From: Bradyrhizobium diversitatis
GTDB lineage: Bacteria > Pseudomonadota > Alphaproteobacteria > Rhizobiales > Xanthobacteraceae
NCBI RefSeq assembly: GCF_016031635.1
Contig: NZ_JACEGD010000031.1
Coordinates: 1 to 64,000, forward strand
DNA: 64,000 bases
Direction of reading: 5' to 3'
The position numbers and the translations under genes were made by a program. Every line of letters begins with the position of its first letter. Position 1 is the first letter of the stretch. Under the pieces are notes generated by a model, which searched no databases, had not been told where the DNA came from, and was given only the letters and a program-made list of their open reading frames with translations. Shown piece after piece: positions 43,823 through 52,288 of this stretch.

Positions 43823-46171
43823 TTACGCACCTCCAAAGTGGATCTTCATTCCGGCCTTGTAGACCCTGCCCGGACCCGGGCTCGACCACAGCACGTCGTT
43901 CTGCGACGTGCCGTCGGTCGAGCTGCCTGGAATGGCGTAAGGCCGGTAGTACTGGTTCAAGAGATTGTCGATCGAGGCCGAGATCACGATGTCCCTGGTC
44001 GCATTGTAGGTCAGGTACAGATTGACGAGATCGTAGCCGGTCGAGCGGATATAGTTGGCCGGCACGTCGTTGTTGGGACCGTACGACGCCCACTGCGCCG
44101 ACAGGATCAGCGTGCGATCGAGCAGGCGGACGCCGCCGGTGGTGACGACCTTGGTCGGGGTGATGGTCGCAAGCCCGATATTGGTCTGGACGTTCTTGCC
44201 CCGGATGTAGTGCCCGGCGACGCCGATGAACCAGTCGCCGGCATCGTACATTGTCTCAGCCTCGAAGCCCTGGATGCGAGCATTGGCGATGTTCTGATAC
44301 TGGTAGTACTGGCTGAACGAGCCGAACCCGGTCGGCACCGGCGTGGACGCAACGAGGTCGATGTAGTCGCTGACGTCGTTGCGGAAGAGATTGATCTTGC
44401 CGCGGAAGGAGTCGTTGGCGCTGAAGATGTTGTCGTATTTCAGGTTGAAGCCGACTTCCTTGTTCTTGCCGACCTCTGGACGAAGGCTCGGGTTCGGCAG
44501 GAAGCAGAACAGCCCCACCGTGCCGTTCGGGCAGACGAAGAAGGCCGGTCCGCCACCCGTCGCATGTGCGCCGGAGATCACGGTCTCGGTGATCGACGGC
44601 GCGCGATAGCCTTCGGCGTAGCTGACATAGGGCTGGAAGCCCGGAACCGGCGTGACGCCAAGAGTGATCTTCGGCGAGAAGCGGTCGCCGCCGGCGCTGG
44701 TCCTGCCGGAATCAAGGTCGTAGCGGTCATAGCGGATCGCGCTGACCGCCTCGAACCAGGTGCCGTAGTTCTGCTTCAGCTGAAGGAAACCGCCCGACAC
44801 GGTGCGAATGCCGCTCGGCGTCGTGATGTTGGAATTGCCGCGGCTGTCGGTCGTGATCACGTCGTCCTGGAAGGCGTCGATGCCCCAGGTGACGGCGTTG
44901 CGCCAGTCGCCCACGTTGAATCGCGTGGTGTTGTTGACGTCGATGCCGTAGGTATCGAGGACATAGCCGCGCTTGTCGCCGACACAGCCCGAAATGTTGT
45001 TGCCGAAATTGCCCGTCCCGCAATAGGCGCCGCCGGACGTGGAATAGTGATAGGTCTTGGTCTGGTCGTTGTCGACGCGATTGCCGTAGATCGACATGTG
45101 CCAGTCGAACAGATTGTCGCTCGGCAGCGAATAGTTCCAGGTGATGGTCCCGGTGTAGTTCTTCGCATCGGAAGCGTAGACCGACGAGCCCTGATAGAGC
45201 GCTCGCTGTGCCGCCGTTACCACCGGACCGCGGTTGAACTGGCCGATATCGTATTGATAGTCCTGGAAGACGGCGCCGAACTTGACCTCGTGACCGAGGG
45301 CCGGCCGCACCGTGAGCTTCATCAACCCGGCCTCGACCTGGTTGCCGGTGTTGCCGATCTCGGTGCCGTTGCCGTCCTTGTAATTGCCTTGGGTGCGGTA
45401 GACCGCGCCGCCGAAGATATCAACGTCGGGCGTGGCGCGCACGCCGCCGAACACCGAGCCCAGGCCGCGATTGTTGTTGGAGCCGTAGGAGCCCGAGAGA
45501 TCGACGCCCCAACGCTCGCCGGGGCGCAGCACGTCGTTGATGTCCTTGGTGCGGAACGAGACCAGGCCGCCGATCGCACCGGAGCCGTAGATGTTGGCGG
45601 TCGGTCCGCGCACGACGTCGACCCCGCCGATCAATTCAGGATCGAGGAAGAAAGAGCCGTTGGCGTTGTGGCCGGTGCGCTGGTAGTTCTGCCGCGCGCC
45701 ATCGATAACGACCGCGACGCGCCCGAAATCCTGCAAGCCGCGAATGTTGATGACTGTCGCGGGATCGTCGCCCCGCTCCTGAAACGATACGCCGGGAATG
45801 GCGTAGAAGATGTCCGACAGGCGGTTCGGCTGGAGCCCCTGGATCTTGTCCAGCGAAATCGAGCTGACGGGCGCGAGCGCATCGATCGCCCGTTCCGGAG
45901 TCTTGGTCGCGGCGACCGTGATGGTATCGAGCGTCTGCACGGGTGCGGTGCCGCCCGCTTGCGCGTGCGCATTCATGACGTCGGGCGTTGCCTGCTGCGC
46001 GACCTGCGGCTTGGCCGGCTTGCGCTTTGCCTGCTTCGGCCGCTCCGACGCCGCACTTTCGGCTTGCGGCGATGCGGTGTGCGCGAGACTGCCCTCCGTC
46101 ACCAATGCTGCAATTGAAACCACCGACGCGCCCAAAATCAGGGCGCGCGAATACCTAGCCCCGTCAGCCAT
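43823..46171 (-). CDS. hmuR: TonB-dependent heme/hemoglobin receptor HmuR
   Basis: The protein has 782 residues from ATG 46171; a GTG six codons upstream is possible. Signal peptide, then a TonB box region (LDTITVAATKTPERAID), the plug domain (IQGLQPNRLSDIFYAIPGVS, INIRGLQDFGRVAVVIDGAR, GVDVVRGPTANIYGSGAIGG) and a 22-strand barrel. Heme-receptor motifs YRAPS (FRAP-type) and NPSLRPE (NPDL-type) are present. It takes heme across the outer membrane using TonB-ExbBD, whose genes follow in the operon. An iron-box-like palindrome lies 162 bases upstream. Confidence 0.93.
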   Translation of the reverse strand: MADGARYSRALILGASVVSIAALVTEGSLAHTASPQAESAASERPKQAKRKPAKPQVAQQATPDVMNAHAQAGGTAPVQTLDTITVAATKTPERAIDALAPVSSISLDKIQGLQPNRLSDIFYAIPGVSFQERGDDPATVINIRGLQDFGRVAVVIDGARQNYQRTGHNANGSFFLDPELIGGVDVVRGPTANIYGSGAIGGLVSFRTKDINDVLRPGERWGVDLSGSYGSNNNRGLGSVFGGVRATPDVDIFGGAVYRTQGNYKDGNGTEIGNTGNQVEAGLMKLTVRPALGHEVKFGAVFQDYQYDIGQFNRGPVVTAAQRALYQGSSVYASDAKNYTGTITWNYSLPSDNLFDWHMSIYGNRVDNDQTKTYHYSTSGGAYCGTGNFGNNISGCVGDKRGYVLDTYGIDVNNTTRFNVGDWRNAVTWGIDAFQDDVITTDSRGNSNITTPSGIRTVSGGFLQLKQNYGTWFEAVSAIRYDRYDLDSGRTSAGGDRFSPKITLGVTPVPGFQPYVSYAEGYRAPSITETVISGAHATGGGPAFFVCPNGTVGLFCFLPNPSLRPEVGKNKEVGFNLKYDNIFSANDSFRGKINLFRNDVSDYIDLVASTPVPTGFGSFSQYYQYQNIANARIQGFEAETMYDAGDWFIGVAGHYIRGKNVQTNIGLATITPTKVVTTGGVRLLDRTLILSAQWASYGPNNDVPANYIRSTGYDLVNLYLTYNATRDIVISASIDNLLNQYYRPYAIPGSSTDGTSQNDVLWSSPGPGRVYKAGMKIHFGGA

Positions 46172-46332
46172 ATCAGCCCCAGCCTGCACTTCGCTTCAAT
46201 TTCGGAGTTACTTGGCTGGCGCGCGTTCGCAACGCGAACGACTGGCTGGCTGATTGTCTCAAGAGGCGGGCGAGTTCCCCGCTGTCAGAAATGGTTACGT
46301 GGCGACACTCTGACGGTCAATGACATCGCGTT

Positions 46333-46357
46333 GCAGTTTATATCGATTGTAAACTGC
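46333..46357. promoter_or_regulatory. Candidate iron box between hmuR and hemP
   Basis: GCAGTTTA at 46333-46340 and TAAACTGC at 46350-46357 form a perfect 8-base inverted repeat with a 9-base spacer in the divergent promoter region of hmuR and hemP-hmuTUV. Position and AT-rich arms fit an Irr/ICE or Fur-type operator; identity is inferred. Confidence 0.6.
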
Positions 46358-46432
46358 GACGGTTGGAATGCGCTTGGCGCCGCCTATACAAACGGACGGT
46401 ACTCCAGGTTTCGAAAGCGCATCACACCGACA

Positions 46433-46639
46433 ATGTCAGCAACATCAGGAGACAGCACCGGCAGCGCGGCAGGGCCGGCACAAAGCCCTTCTGCAGCAAC
46501 GCGAACTCTCACCATGCGCGGCAGCCGGATCGACAGCCGCGAGCTGTTTGCCGCCGAGCGCGAGATCATCATTGCGCATGGCGAGGACAGTTATCGCCTG
46601 CGCCTGACCTCGCAGAACAAGCTGATCCTGACGAAGTGA
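46433..46639 (+). CDS. hemP: Hemin uptake protein HemP
   Basis: The protein has 68 residues from MSATSGDSTG. The conserved C-terminal half SRIDSRELFAAEREIIIAHG followed by EDSYRLRLTSQNKLILTK is typical of HemP. HemP proteins are small regulators or accessory factors of heme uptake, and in some bacteria act as transcriptional activators of the receptor gene. It is the first gene of the rightward hemP-hmuTUV operon, 6 bases before hmuT. Confidence 0.92.
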   Translation: MSATSGDSTGSAAGPAQSPSAATRTLTMRGSRIDSRELFAAEREIIIAHGEDSYRLRLTSQNKLILTK

Positions 46640-46645
46640 AACACA

Positions 46646-47596
46646 ATGGCATTTTGTCGCACCCTCACCAATCTCCTGCTCTCCGGCACGATCGCGCTCG
46701 TGTCTGCTGCGCACGCGGCCGGCATCACCGTGCATGACGCGCGAAATCGCGAGGTCGCAGTGAACGACTTCGCGCGCACCGTCTCGATCGGCGGCGCCAT
46801 CACCGAGATCCTCTATGCTCTCGGGCTCGAGAGCCGCCTGGTCGGCGTCGATACGACGAGCCTCTATCCGCCGGCGGCGCTGCGCGACAAACCCAATGTC
46901 GGCTACATGCGCCAGATCTCCGCCGAGGGCGTGCTGGGCCTCAACCCCACCCTGATCCTGGCGATCCAGGGCTCGGGCCCGCGCGAGACCATGGACATCC
47001 TGGAGACGGCGAAGGTGCCGCTGGTGCTGGTGCCCGAGACCTTTTCCGAGGAAGGCCTGATCGACAAGATCAAGCTGGTCGGCCACGCCATGGGCGTCGA
47101 TGCGCGTGCCGAATGTCTCAGCGCTGCGGTCGGCGCCGATCTTGCGCAGCTCCGTGCCCTGCGCGCCAAGGTGACGAAGCCGGTGCGGGTGATGTTCGTG
47201 ATGTCGCTCCAGAACGGGCGAGCGATGGTGGCGGGCCACAAGACCGCGGCGGATGAGATCATCCAGCTCGCGGGCGCGGCCAACGCGGTCGACGATTACG
47301 ACGGCTACAAGGTCATCAGCGACGAGGCGATCGTGGCGGCAAAGCCCGATGTCGTGCTGTCGATCGAGCGCGGCAAGGAGTCGCTGCAAGCCGACGCGAT
47401 CTATGCTCATCCCGGTTTTGCGCTGACGCCGGTTGCGGCCAACAAGAGCTTCATCACCATGGACGGGCTCTATCTGCTCGGCTTCGGGCCGCGGACGGCG
47501 GCGGCCGCGCGTGATCTGTCCGTCAAGCTCTATCCGGCGTTGGCCGAGGGCGGCGCGTTCACGTCGGCGCTGTCGGCGGCGAACTGCCGGCAATGA
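46646..47596 (+). CDS. hmuT: HmuT heme ABC importer, binding protein
   Basis: The protein has 316 residues. The signal peptide ends at about AAHAAG. The periplasmic-binding fold of the BtuF/FhuD type shows ARTVSIGGAITEILYALGLE, SRLVGVDTTSLYPPAAL and LNPTLILAIQGSGPRETMD; Tyr/Arg-rich loops (YPPAALRDK, YMRQIS) fit heme binding. It hands heme to HmuUV. Confidence 0.93.
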   Translation: MAFCRTLTNLLLSGTIALVSAAHAAGITVHDARNREVAVNDFARTVSIGGAITEILYALGLESRLVGVDTTSLYPPAALRDKPNVGYMRQISAEGVLGLNPTLILAIQGSGPRETMDILETAKVPLVLVPETFSEEGLIDKIKLVGHAMGVDARAECLSAAVGADLAQLRALRAKVTKPVRVMFVMSLQNGRAMVAGHKTAADEIIQLAGAANAVDDYDGYKVISDEAIVAAKPDVVLSIERGKESLQADAIYAHPGFALTPVAANKSFITMDGLYLLGFGPRTAAAARDLSVKLYPALAEGGAFTSALSAANCRQ

Positions 47597-48678
47597 GCGT
47601 GGCGGTCGGGACCGAAGCACGGAGCCCGCGACGAAGCGCGAGACGGCGGTCCGCATCATTCGCGTTTCCTGTCCTGATCGCGGTGCTCGCGGTGACGGCG
47701 ATCGTCGCGCTGACCGTCGGCGCCGCCGGCATCCCTCTCTCCCGGCTGCCTGCGGCGCTGGGCTTTGCCAGCGAAAGCACTGCCATGACGGCCCGCGACC
47801 AGCTCGTGCTGTGGTCAATCCGCATTCCCCGCATCGCAGCGGCCGCGATGGTCGGCGGCCTGCTCGCTGCGTCCGGCGCGATCATGCAGGGGCTGTTTCG
47901 CAACCCGCTCGCCGATCCCGCCCTGGTCGGCGTCTCCAGCGGCGGCGCGCTCGCAGCCGCAGGCGCGATCGTCTTCACGGATTCGCGCTTCGGCGAGGCG
48001 CTGCGCTTTCTCCAGACCGAGCTGTTGCCGCTCGCCGCCTTCGCGGGATCGCTGGCGACCACCGCGATTCTCTACGGCATCTCGAGCCGCTCAGGACGCA
48101 CCTCGATCGCGATCTTTTTGCTCGCCGGCGTCGCCATCACCGCCATCGCCAATGCCGGCATCGGGCTGCTCGTGTTCATCGCCGACGACCGCCAGCTGCG
48201 CGACATCACGTTCTGGATGCTCGGCTCGATGAGCGGCGCGACCTGGACCAAGAGCGCCCTGCTCGCGCCGGTCCTCGTCATCGGGCTGGCCGCCTGTGCC
48301 TTGATCGCGCGCGGCCTCGACCTGCTGGTGCTCGGCGAGGCCGACGCTTTCCACGGCGGGGTCGACGTCGAACGCCTGAAGCGGATCTCGATCGTCATGG
48401 TCTCCGCCATGACCGGCGTCGCGGTGTCGATCAGCGGCGTCATCGGCTTCGTCGGCATCGTCGTGCCGCATCTGCTCCGTCTCGTGATCGGCCCGGCGCA
48501 TCGCCTGCTGCTGCCGGCCTCGGTGCTATCAGGCGCCATCCTGATGGTCGGCGCCGACACGTTGGCGCGCACCATCGTGGCGCCTGCGGAGATGCCGATC
48601 GGCATCCTGACTGCCGCCGTCGGCGCACCCGTCTTTCTCTTCATCCTGTTGCGGCAGCGCGGGCTCGCCGCGCTATGA
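47593..48678 (+). CDS. hmuU: HmuU heme ABC importer, permease
   Basis: The protein has 361 residues and about ten transmembrane helices, FecCD/BtuC family: WSIRIPRIAAAAMVGGLLAA, SGAIMQGLFRNPLADPALVG, VSSGGALAAAG and GVIGFVGIVVPHLLRL. It overlaps hmuT by 4 bases and hmuV by 4 bases (ATGA), so the operon is tightly coupled. Confidence 0.95.
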   Translation: MSVAVGTEARSPRRSARRRSASFAFPVLIAVLAVTAIVALTVGAAGIPLSRLPAALGFASESTAMTARDQLVLWSIRIPRIAAAAMVGGLLAASGAIMQGLFRNPLADPALVGVSSGGALAAAGAIVFTDSRFGEALRFLQTELLPLAAFAGSLATTAILYGISSRSGRTSIAIFLLAGVAITAIANAGIGLLVFIADDRQLRDITFWMLGSMSGATWTKSALLAPVLVIGLAACALIARGLDLLVLGEADAFHGGVDVERLKRISIVMVSAMTGVAVSISGVIGFVGIVVPHLLRLVIGPAHRLLLPASVLSGAILMVGADTLARTIVAPAEMPIGILTAAVGAPVFLFILLRQRGLAAL

Positions 48679-49377
48679 CCGCGGTGCTCGAAGCACGGCA
48701 CTTAGGCAAGCGCGCCGGCCGCGCGACATTGCTCGACGGCGTCGGCCTGACGGTTGCGGCCGGCGAGATGGTCGCCATCATCGGCCCGAACGGCGCCGGC
48801 AAGTCGACGCTGCTGCGGCTGCTCTCCGGCGATCTCCGCCCGAGCGCCGGCGAGGTGCGGCTCAAGCAGCGCGACATCGGCAGCTTTGCGCCGCGCGAGC
48901 TCGCCCTTGCGCGAGGCTGGCCCGCTCGTCGACGCCGTGCTGGACGAGGTGGGCCTCGCGCATTTCCGCGAACGGCAATTGCCGACGCTGTCGGGCGGCG
49001 AGCAGCAGCGCGCACATTTCGCCCGGGTGCTGGTGCAGCTCGCCTGCGGCGAGGCCGAGCACGGCCCCGGGCTTCTGCTGCTGGACGAGCCGACCTCGAG
49101 CCTCGATCTGCGTCACCAGATCGACCTCGTCGAAGCGGCGCGCCGCCGAGCGGCGGCCGGCACAGCCGTCATCGCGATCCTGCACGATCTCAATCTCGCG
49201 ATCCGCTTCGCCGACCGGCTGATCGTGCTGAATGGCGGCCGGCTCGTCGCCGACGGCCCGCGCGCGGAGATTGTCACACGCGAGATCATCCGCGATATTT
49301 TCGAGATCGACGCTGTCGTCCATCAGACCGATGGCGTGCCGTATGTGCTGCCGCAGTCGATGCGGGCGCTACCCTAA
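48675..49377 (+). pseudogene. hmuV: hmuV, heme ABC importer ATPase, broken by internal deletion and frameshift
   Basis: From ATG 48675 the first frame gives MTAVLEARHLGKRAGRATLL ... GPNGAGKSTLLRLLSGDLRP ... ELALAR (Walker A present) up to about 48914. The matching continuation is in the +1 frame from about 48913: GPLVDAVLDEVGLAHFRERQ, LSGGEQQRAHFARVL (signature), LLLLDEPTSSLDLRHQ (Walker B) and AILHDLNLA (H-loop). The stretch normally between them, with the Q-loop (a RRAVLSQ-type segment) and following helices, about 35-40 residues, is absent. So a deletion of roughly 110 bases, not a multiple of three, is present. As read, no functional ATPase is made and HmuU would lack its motor. Confidence 0.88.
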
Positions 49378-49412
49378 GGCCTGATGATCCTCGCTGGCGC
49401 CCCGACGGAGGT

Positions 49413-49567
49413 GCGTTCCCTCCCCCCTTGTGGGGAAGGCTAGGGAGAGGGGTGGCCCAGCAAATGGTGACAGTGATCGGCGATGCATCGAGCCCGGTGC
49501 GCGACGGAAAGAATCCCCGTGTGGCACCCCCCTCCCTGCCCCTCCCCCACAAGGGGGAGGGAACGCA
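49413..49567. repeat. Mirrored element (GCGTTCCCTCCCCCCTTGTG type)
   Basis: GCGTTCCCTCCCCCCTTGTG is mirrored by CACAAGGGGGAGGGAACGC at 49549-49567. Related to the element at 26251. Confidence 0.85.
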
Positions 49568-49614
49568 GAGAGCACTGCCGTTGGCCGAACTCGATTCAAC
49601 TTCAGACCACCCCC

Positions 49615-51291
49615 CTACCCCGCCGGGACGATCACCATGCTCTTGTCCTTGGGCCAGCGGATGCGCCAGGCGAAGTTGATGTCCTTGGACTCGCCGGGCT
49701 TGGCGTCGAACGACCATTCCAGCACGCCGCGCCTGTCGCGGATGTTGCTCGCGGTCGGCTGGGTGCTCGAGGGCAGCATCTCGACGACGATGTCCTCGTT
49801 CTCGCTGACCGGCAGCTGATCCTCGATCGCGACCTTGATCGGGAAATCATGACCGTTGCGGATCGTGGTCTTGAACGAACGCTCGTCGGTCTTCGACGTC
49901 GTCACGAGCAAGCCGGCCGAGCCCTCGTTGCGCTTGAGCACGGCGCGCTCGATTCTGACCTTGTCGTCGGCGCCGAAGCCGAGCCGCACGATGTCGTCCT
50001 TGGCGGACGCCGTGACCTTGCCGCGGCCGACGAAGGTGCCGTCGCGGTAGATCGCGACCTTGCCGGGCAGCAGCGTCGTGTCGTCGGTCTGCTTGAAGCT
50101 GGCTTCGAGGAAGGCGGTTGGATCCATCACCGGTGCCGCGCGAACCGCGAGATCGGCCGGAACCGTCATGGAGGTAATGCGCAGGCTCTTGGCGCCCTCG
50201 GCAGCGCCGAGGCTGACGCGGCCGGGAATTCTGAAGGTGGCCTGGAAATCGCCGATCTCGGCAACCGCCTGCTGCTCGTCGGCGCGCTCGGTCGCCTCTG
50301 CGACCTTGGACATGGGCTCGAACTGCGCCGAACGCTGGCGGGCGGTTGGCGCGGGCCGCGTCAGGTCCGAGGCGCTGCCGAGCGCAAGGGGCTTCGGCAC
50401 TTGCGGATATTGCGCGACCAGCGAGTTCAGCTCCGGCGCGCTGCCGCCGCGGCCGATGCGGACCGTGGAGACGCCGAGCGTCACGTTCGACCAGTCTTCG
50501 CCGGTCGACTGCGTGACCTCGGCGCGGCGGACGAGTTCGAGCTGCGGCTTGCGATCCTTGGCGCCGGTATCGAGCCGGGCGTCGTAGAGCGGCACCCAGC
50601 GCGCATTGCGCACGGCGTAGGTTACCCGCAATGTCGCCTTGGTCGCCGCCGCCGAGGCGACGTCGATCCGCACTTCCAGCTTGCTCGGCGGCTTGGCCGA
50701 GCGCTCGGCTTCCAATTGCGCGATCTGTCGGTCGATCTCGCGCTGCTTTCGCGTGGCATCGCGGATTGCGGTGTCAGCGGTCGCGATCTCCTCGGCAACC
50801 GCCGCAAACGCCGCGCGCCATTCGGTGATCGGCCGCGCCTCGCCCTTCTCGCCGAGGCCGGCCGGGGAGGCTTCGGCGAAATGCTGCGCGAATTTGCGTC
50901 GGGCACCGGCCGAGTCGATCGCACCTTGCAGATCGGCCCGCTGATCTCTCAGTGCTTCGATGCGCTTGTCGAGCTCGGGCAGGTTGACCGGCGGTGCGGC
51001 GTTCGGCGGCCGCGCGTCGATCGTGCCGATGGTGAGCTTGGCGCCCGCCTCGCCTTCGACGCGGAGCGACGACGGATCGAGCGAGAGCGGAAAATCCCTG
51101 GCGACCAGCGTCGAGTCGCCGGAGGCGAGATCCAACGAGATGACGCGGGTGACGGTGGCGCCATCGGGATAGACGGTGACCGTGTCGATCGCCGAATTAA
51201 CGTCCACGTTGGCCGCCCAGGACGACGATGCGAGGGCCGTGGTCACAAGGACCAGGCTCGTCGTTGCCAACCGTTTTGCGGTGATGCGCAT
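49615..51291 (-). CDS. Secreted DUF4139 (mucoidy-inhibitor MuiA-like) protein
   Basis: The protein has 558 residues from ATG 51291, behind AGGAGGG. Signal peptide (residues 1-26, SLVLVTTALASSSWAA), then an N-terminal DUF4140-like domain (TVTVYPDGATVTRVISLDLA), a coiled coil (about residues 110-185) and the C-terminal DUF4139 domain (VRNARWVPLYDARLDTG, VTQSTGEDWSNVTLGVSTVR, WSFDAKPGESKDINFAWRIR). Function of the family is unclear; a periplasmic or surface role is likely. Confidence 0.85.
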   Translation of the reverse strand: MRITAKRLATTSLVLVTTALASSSWAANVDVNSAIDTVTVYPDGATVTRVISLDLASGDSTLVARDFPLSLDPSSLRVEGEAGAKLTIGTIDARPPNAAPPVNLPELDKRIEALRDQRADLQGAIDSAGARRKFAQHFAEASPAGLGEKGEARPITEWRAAFAAVAEEIATADTAIRDATRKQREIDRQIAQLEAERSAKPPSKLEVRIDVASAAATKATLRVTYAVRNARWVPLYDARLDTGAKDRKPQLELVRRAEVTQSTGEDWSNVTLGVSTVRIGRGGSAPELNSLVAQYPQVPKPLALGSASDLTRPAPTARQRSAQFEPMSKVAEATERADEQQAVAEIGDFQATFRIPGRVSLGAAEGAKSLRITSMTVPADLAVRAAPVMDPTAFLEASFKQTDDTTLLPGKVAIYRDGTFVGRGKVTASAKDDIVRLGFGADDKVRIERAVLKRNEGSAGLLVTTSKTDERSFKTTIRNGHDFPIKVAIEDQLPVSENEDIVVEMLPSSTQPTASNIRDRRGVLEWSFDAKPGESKDINFAWRIRWPKDKSMVIVPAG

Positions 51292-51464
51292 AAAGTCCCT
51301 CCTGCCGGTATCGCCGCGCCGCCAGCCGGACGCGCGCGATGAATGCCTCGCCATCGTGATGAGACGCGGCGGGCAAGGAACTGGTTCGATTGGGGTTTCC
51401 TTGGGGCGCCACCGCGGCAGCAGCATGGCCGCGGAACGCATCGGCGCGCGGCCTCGGCGGAGCC

Positions 51465-52085
51465 TCAGGCCTGCGTGGGCGAATCCTGGCCGAAGATGCG
51501 CCGGAGCAGATCGGTCACGTTGCGGGCGCCGGCCTTCTTCAAGATGCTGGCGCGGTAGCCCTCAACAGTCCGCGCGCTCAGATGCATCCGCCGGGCGATC
51601 TCCTTGTTGGTGAGGCCGGCGGCGAGATGCTCGAGCACGTCGCCCTCGCGCGCGGTCAGGGGCTCGCAGCCTGTCAGCCAGCGCTGCCGGCTCGCGCCGG
51701 GCTGCGCGAATTCGTCGATGGCGGCATCGATCCGGCCGACGATGTCGTGGGTGCGGAACGGCTTTTCGATGAAATCGGCCGCTCCGCTCTTGATGGCGTC
51801 GACCGCCATGGCAATGCTGCCGTTCGCCGACGTCACGAGCACGGGCGCCATGCAGTTCTCCCCCCGCAGCCGCTTGAGCACGTCGAGGCCGGACCGGTCA
51901 GGTGGCAGCTCCAGCAGCACGCAGGCCGGCATCCGCGCCCTCGCGGCGGACAAGAGGGATGCACCGTCGGCGAAACAGATCACCTCGTAGGCGTTCTGCT
52001 GGAGCGCGGTCGAAAGTTGTTCGCGGGAGGCAGCGTCGGTGTCGATGACGAATATCTCACCCTTGGAAAGCATGTTTCCCGGCAT
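51465..52085 (-). CDS. FixJ/LuxR-type response regulator with Glu at the phospho-acceptor site
   Basis: The protein has 206 residues. The receiver domain (residues about 10-125) keeps the acidic pair Asp15/Asp17 (FVIDTD), the Thr/Ser position Ser86 (VTSANGS) and Lys108 (FIEKPF). The phospho-acceptor position is Glu59 in CVLLELPPDRSGLDVL, where relatives have Asp (VLLDL). The output is a LuxR-type helix-turn-helix (LTAREGDVLEHLAAGLTNKE, IARRMHLSARTVEGY). Asp-to-Glu often mimics phosphorylation, so the protein may be constitutively active or regulated some other way. No histidine kinase is adjacent; an AraC-type gene is divergent. Confidence 0.88.
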   Translation of the reverse strand: MPGNMLSKGEIFVIDTDAASREQLSTALQQNAYEVICFADGASLLSAARARMPACVLLELPPDRSGLDVLKRLRGENCMAPVLVTSANGSIAMAVDAIKSGAADFIEKPFRTHDIVGRIDAAIDEFAQPGASRQRWLTGCEPLTAREGDVLEHLAAGLTNKEIARRMHLSARTVEGYRASILKKAGARNVTDLLRRIFGQDSPTQA

Positions 52086-52288
52086 GAACCCGATCCAGCA
52101 ATGTCTTGGTCAAAAGGCCTGAGACGGTAGCGGGCTCCATCGCCCTGCCGCCCGTCGTAAGCACGGCATTCACGCCCGCGCTTCGGTCTCTCCTATGTAT
52201 GTTCCGCCGGGTTCCTGGATTTGACGGACCGGGACAGAAATTTTACATTTCGGGACATCTGCGGGAGCAGCTGGCAGGAACGGTTCGC

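Noticed and set aside
43838..46117. Open frame of 759 codons on the plus strand opposite hmuR
   Set aside because: Shadow of the TonB-dependent receptor; the product is Arg/Val/Gly-rich without domain motifs.
49483..51342. Open frame of 619 codons opposite the DUF4139 gene
   Set aside because: Shadow; the minus-strand frame has signal peptide, domain motifs and an AGGAGGG ribosome site.
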